This document shows, piece by piece, positions 61,063-64,000 of a stretch of 64,000 nt of DNA. The position numbers were made by a program, and so were the translations under genes. Every line of letters begins with the position of its first letter. The stretch's first letter is position 1. The notes below the pieces were generated by a model. The model did not search any database and was not told the DNA's origin. It saw nothing but the letters and a program-made list of their open reading frames with translations. Source of the DNA: Streptococcus sp. oral taxon 431 (GTDB lineage Bacteria; Bacillota; Bacilli; Lactobacillales; Streptococcaceae); the NCBI RefSeq assembly GCF_001553685.1, contig NZ_CP014264.1:938001-1002000 (forward strand). Direction: 5' to 3'.

Positions 61063-61121
61063 GGTATCGTTAGAGAAACTAACGATACCAGGCAAAATTG
61101 GAGACTTTAGGCTCCAATTTT
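61063..61121 (+). other. Two strong hairpins between glyQ and glyS
   Basis: GGTATCGTTAG/CTAACGATACC (61063-61089) and AAAATTGGAG/CTCCAATTTT (61095-61121) are perfect stems. The second has no clear T-run, so these may be RNA processing or stability elements within the operon rather than full terminators. Confidence 0.65.
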
Positions 61122-61204
61122 AGCAATGAAACGACGAAGTCGGTTGCTTGCGTGCCAATCACATAAGGCGAACTGGAAAAAAAGATATTTTTCGGAGAAA
61201 AAAC

Positions 61205-63241
61205 ATGACAAAAAACTTATTAGTAGAACTAGGACTCGAAGAGTTACCTGCCTACGTTGTCACACCAAGTGAAAAACAACTAGGCGAAAAAATGGCAGCC
61301 TTCTTGGATAATAACCGTCTTTCATACGAAGGAATTCAAACCTTCTCAACTCCACGTCGTTTGGCTGTTCGCGTACTTGGTTTAGCAGACCAACAAACGG
61401 ATTTGACTGAAGATTTTAAAGGACCTTCTAAAAAAATTGCCTTGGATGCAGAAGGAAATTTCTCTAAAGCAGCGCAAGGCTTTGTCCGTGGTAAAGGCTT
61501 GACTGTAGATGATATAGAATTTCGTGAAATCAAAGGTGAAGAATATGTCTACGTAACTAAGCATGAAGCTGGAAAACCAGCTGAGGAAGTTTTGGCTGGA
61601 ATTCCAGAAGTTTTGGCTAGTTTAAGCTTCCCAGTAAGTATGCACTGGGCAAACAATACCTTTGAATATATCCGTCCAGTCCATACGTTGACAGTTCTTT
61701 TGAATGATGTGGCACTCGATATGGATTTCTTAGATATTCATTCAGGAAGAGTTAGCCGTGGACATCGTTTCCTTGGTCACGAAGTAGAAATTCAGCATGC
61801 TGATAGCTATGAAGAAGACCTGCGCAAAGTTTATGTTATTGCTGATAGCACTGAACGCGAAAATATGATTCGTGAGCAGATTAAGACTATTGAAGCTGAA
61901 GAAGGTGTTCTGGTACAAATTGATGAAGGACTCTTGAATGAAGTTCTGAATTTGGTTGAATACCCAACTGCTTTCATGGGGAATTTTGATCCTAAGTACC
62001 TAGAGGTTCCAGAAGAGGTTTTGGTCACTTCAATGGAGACTCATCAACGCTACTTTGTAGTTCGTGACCTTGATGGAAATCTAAAACCAAACTTTATTTC
62101 TGTTCGTAACGGAAATGCAGAGTATTTGGATAATGTCATCCGAGGAAATGAGAAAGTCTTAGTTGCGCGTCTTGAAGATGGTGAATTTTTCTGGCGTGAA
62201 GACCAAAAATTGAAGATTGAAGATCTTGTAGCTAAATTATCACACGTAACCTTCCATGAAAAGATTGGTTCATTACGTGAACACATGATTCGTACAGGAC
62301 AAATTGCTATCCTGCTAGCTGAAAAAGCTGGTCTATCAGTTGATGAAACTATTGACCTTGCTCGTGCTGTAGCTATTTATAAGTTTGACCTCTTGACTGG
62401 TATGGTTGGTGAATTTGATGAGCTTCAAGGGATCATGGGTGAGAAATATGCTCTTCTTGCAGGTGAAAATGCTGCAGTGGCGCAAGCTATTCGTGAGCAT
62501 TATCTTCCTGATTCAGCAGACGGTGCTCTTCCTGAATCTAAAGTTGGAGCAATACTTGCACTAGCCGATAAATTGGATACTCTTTTGTCCTTCTTCTCTG
62601 TTGGCTTGATTCCATCTGGTTCAAATGACCCTTATGCTCTTCGTCGTGCAACACAAGGGATTGTCCGTATCTTGGAAGACTTTGGATGGAATATTCCAAT
62701 GGACGAATTGATTGCTAGCCTTTATGCCTTATCATTTGATAGCCTAACTTACGATAATCAAGAAGAAGTGCTTAACTTCATCAAAGCTCGTGTTGATAAG
62801 ATGATGGGTTCTACTGCAAAAGATATTAAGGAAGCTGTTCTTGCAAGTTCAAACTTTGTTGTTGCAGATATGATTGAAGCAGCAGAAGCCTTAACTGAAG
62901 CTGCAAAAACTGAAAACTACAAATCATCAGTTGAATCATTATCTCGTGCCTTTAACCTAGCGGAAAAAGCAGAAGGCTCCGTCAAAGTTGATACTAGCCT
63001 CTTTGAAAATGAACAAGAAAAAGAACTAGTTCAAGCTGTCGAAAGTCTTGAATTGAAAGGTTCAGCTAACGATAAATTGACGCAACTATTTGCCCTTAGT
63101 CCTGTTATTGATGCTTTCTTTGACAATACTATGGTTATGGCAGAGGATGTTGATGTTAAGAATAATCGTCTAGCTATTCTAACTGAACTTGTGAATAAAG
63201 CGAAAACAGTCGCTGCTTTTAATCTTCTTAATACAAAATAG
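61205..63241 (+). CDS. glyS: Glycyl-tRNA synthetase beta subunit
   Basis: The 678-residue protein begins [19 protein letters not shown], the standard start of GlyS, and contains [18 protein letters not shown] and [16 protein letters not shown]. An HD-like segment and the C-terminal anticodon-binding region follow. It recognises tRNA-Gly and works with GlyQ. The upstream in-frame extension to 61148 lacks a ribosome site; AGAAAAAAC precedes ATG 61205 after GGAG. Confidence 0.96.
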   Translation: MTKNLLVELGLEELPAYVVTPSEKQLGEKMAAFLDNNRLSYEGIQTFSTPRRLAVRVLGLADQQTDLTEDFKGPSKKIALDAEGNFSKAAQGFVRGKGLTVDDIEFREIKGEEYVYVTKHEAGKPAEEVLAGIPEVLASLSFPVSMHWANNTFEYIRPVHTLTVLLNDVALDMDFLDIHSGRVSRGHRFLGHEVEIQHADSYEEDLRKVYVIADSTERENMIREQIKTIEAEEGVLVQIDEGLLNEVLNLVEYPTAFMGNFDPKYLEVPEEVLVTSMETHQRYFVVRDLDGNLKPNFISVRNGNAEYLDNVIRGNEKVLVARLEDGEFFWREDQKLKIEDLVAKLSHVTFHEKIGSLREHMIRTGQIAILLAEKAGLSVDETIDLARAVAIYKFDLLTGMVGEFDELQGIMGEKYALLAGENAAVAQAIREHYLPDSADGALPESKVGAILALADKLDTLLSFFSVGLIPSGSNDPYALRRATQGIVRILEDFGWNIPMDELIASLYALSFDSLTYDNQEEVLNFIKARVDKMMGSTAKDIKEAVLASSNFVVADMIEAAEALTEAAKTENYKSSVESLSRAFNLAEKAEGSVKVDTSLFENEQEKELVQAVESLELKGSANDKLTQLFALSPVIDAFFDNTMVMAEDVDVKNNRLAILTELVNKAKTVAAFNLLNTK

Positions 63242-63270
63242 AAATTAAAAAGTAGATTGGAGATCCAAAT

Positions 63271-63528
63271 ATGACACCAGAAAAAATCGCTCGTATTAAT
63301 GAGCTTGCGAAAAAGAAAAAAACAGAAGGCTTGACTGCAGAAGAAAAAGTAGAACAAGCTAAACTTCGTGAGGAATATATCGAAGGCTATCGTCGTTCAG
63401 TTCGTCATCACATTGAAGGAATCAAAATCGTAGATGAAGATGGAAATGATGTGACTCCTGAAAAACTTCGTCAGGTACAACGTGAAAAAGGTTTGCATGG
63501 CCGTAGTCTTGACGATCCAAATTCATAA
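63271..63528 (+). CDS. DUF896 (YnzC-like) protein
   Basis: The 85-residue protein matches the DUF896 family: [20 protein letters not shown], then [21 protein letters not shown], and the end [17 protein letters not shown]. Such helical proteins of the SOS-linked YneB/YnzC group have no defined activity. It follows glyS after 29 bases with GGAG and is closed by terminators, so it is the last gene of the glyQS operon. Confidence 0.9.
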   Translation: MTPEKIARINELAKKKKTEGLTAEEKVEQAKLREEYIEGYRRSVRHHIEGIKIVDEDGNDVTPEKLRQVQREKGLHGRSLDDPNS

Positions 63529-63540
63529 GTTGAATAAATT

Positions 63541-63607
63541 AAATACTCGGTTAGCGTATGCTAACCGAGTATTTGTTTTAAAAAAAGGAACCTAAAGAGG
63601 TTCCTTT
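63541..63607. terminator. Two adjacent bidirectional terminators
   Basis: AAATACTCGGTTAGC/GCTAACCGAGTATTT (63541-63574) is a perfect 15-bp stem. AAAGGAACCT/AGGTTCCTTT (63584-63607) is a second perfect stem. T- and A-rich flanks let them work in both directions between convergent genes. Confidence 0.85.
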
Positions 63608-63620
63608 AGTATTAAATTTT

Positions 63621-63725
63621 ATACTCATCGAAAATCAAATTCAAACCACGTCAGCTTCACCTTGCCGTACTCAAGTACAGCCTGCGGCTAGCTTCCTAGT
63701 TTGCTCTTTGATTTTCATTGAGTAT
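63621..63725. repeat. BOX element
   Basis: The repeat runs from ATACTCATCGAAAATCAAAT to TTTGATTTTCATTGAGTAT and contains CGTCAGCTTCACCTTGCCGTA, the boxA core in reverse. Its last base is also the last base of the stop codon of the gene to its right. Confidence 0.9.
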
Positions 63726-64000
63726 TAGTTACTTGCACCAGAAGTAGCGTCTGCATCTCCATGGCCTCCGTCAGCTGAGTCAGAAGCACCAGAAGTAGCA
63801 TCGGCATCTCCGTGACCTCCAGCAGAAGCAAACGGACCGCTTCCTCCTACCAAGCGTTGACCTGTTTCTTTCAAGTACCAGTCAAGCCATGGTTGGAAGT
63901 TAAAGACAATTTCATTGATACCAGCATATGAACCATCAGGATAGTACATTGCTTGGTAGTTGTGAGTATTGATAACACCAGCAGGTGAACCTGGAACAAT
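63725..64000 (-). CDS. C-terminal part of an unidentified protein with an acidic repeat tail (partial)
   Basis: The minus-strand frame is open from the window edge to a stop at 63725-63727 and gives 91 residues. The first 60 read as a normal globular end (INTHNYQAMYYPDGSYAGIN, then VFNFQPWLDWYLKETGQRLV). The last 30 contain two copies of GGHGDADATSGAS separated by DSAD, a low-complexity tail. By memory of synteny it may be an oxidoreductase, but no motif in the visible part proves this. Confidence 0.7.
   Translation of the reverse strand: MVPGSPAGVINTHNYQAMYYPDGSYAGINEIVFNFQPWLDWYLKETGQRLVGGSGPFASAGGHGDADATSGASDSADGGHGDADATSGASN

Overview
The window is chromosome of a mitis-group Streptococcus (S. 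mitis, S. oralis, S. pneumoniae or a close relative). The evidence is the low GC content, the housekeeping genes at both ends (niaR/niaX, rplJ-rplL, T-box-glyQ-glyS), two BOX repeats and a pezA-like gene. I cannot fix the species from sequence alone.

Layout. Positions 1-2955 are core genome: a partial gene, a Nudix hydrolase, NiaR and the niacin transporter NiaX with a palindromic operator, then rplJ-rplL behind an L10 leader. Positions 2941-59277 are one integrative and conjugative element (ICE) of about 56.3 kb inserted in the last codons of rplL. It is bounded by an exact 15-bp direct repeat (2941-2955 and 59263-59277), as known for the ICESa2603 family. Positions 59278-64000 are core again: a T-box leader, a GFA-type protein, glyQ, glyS, a DUF896 protein, a BOX element and the end of an unidentified gene.

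Inside the ICE, left to right: a RepA_N initiator with small coupled genes, a C5-cytosine methyltransferase, an Spx-like protein without its CxxC, and a CPBP protease. A structured leader RNA then precedes a type IV secretion operon (coupling protein, VirB2-, VirB6-, VirB3- and VirB4-like proteins, and a lysozyme/CHAP protein). The lysozyme gene is split by a complete group II intron. Next come a GNAT toxin-antitoxin pair, a lactococcin-972-type bacteriocin with its transporter, a 2072-residue methyltransferase-helicase, a primase-like protein and small ICE genes. After these lie a DUF3990-type putative toxin pair, a PrrC/RloC-like ATPase that may be an anticodon nuclease, an intact pezA beside a gutted pezT, and an unknown membrane protein. 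A candidate oriT, two MobC-like proteins and the relaxase follow. A scrap yard (IS110-like and IS3 fragments, and a second mobilisation module in reverse) separates this from the right-hand cargo. The element ends with a sigma-like protein, a second leader RNA, a DUF3173 excisionase and a tyrosine integrase.

The most striking region is 46452-56533. An Rgg2/Rgg3-like regulator faces a 21-codon gene for a short hydrophobic peptide ending DILIIVGG, the mature SHP pheromone form known from S. pyogenes. The peptide gene leads into an operon of two ABC transporter half-molecules, two ATP-grasp ligases, an unrecognised 179-residue protein, a protein resembling branched-polyamine synthase (BpsA/DUF43), a class I lysyl-tRNA-synthetase-like core with no anticodon-binding domain, and an ASCH/PUA-like protein. 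I read this as a quorum-controlled biosynthesis and export cluster for an unknown small molecule, perhaps a polyamine- or amino-acid-based metallophore or signal, carried by a conjugative element. The parts are seen in the sequence; the product is inference.
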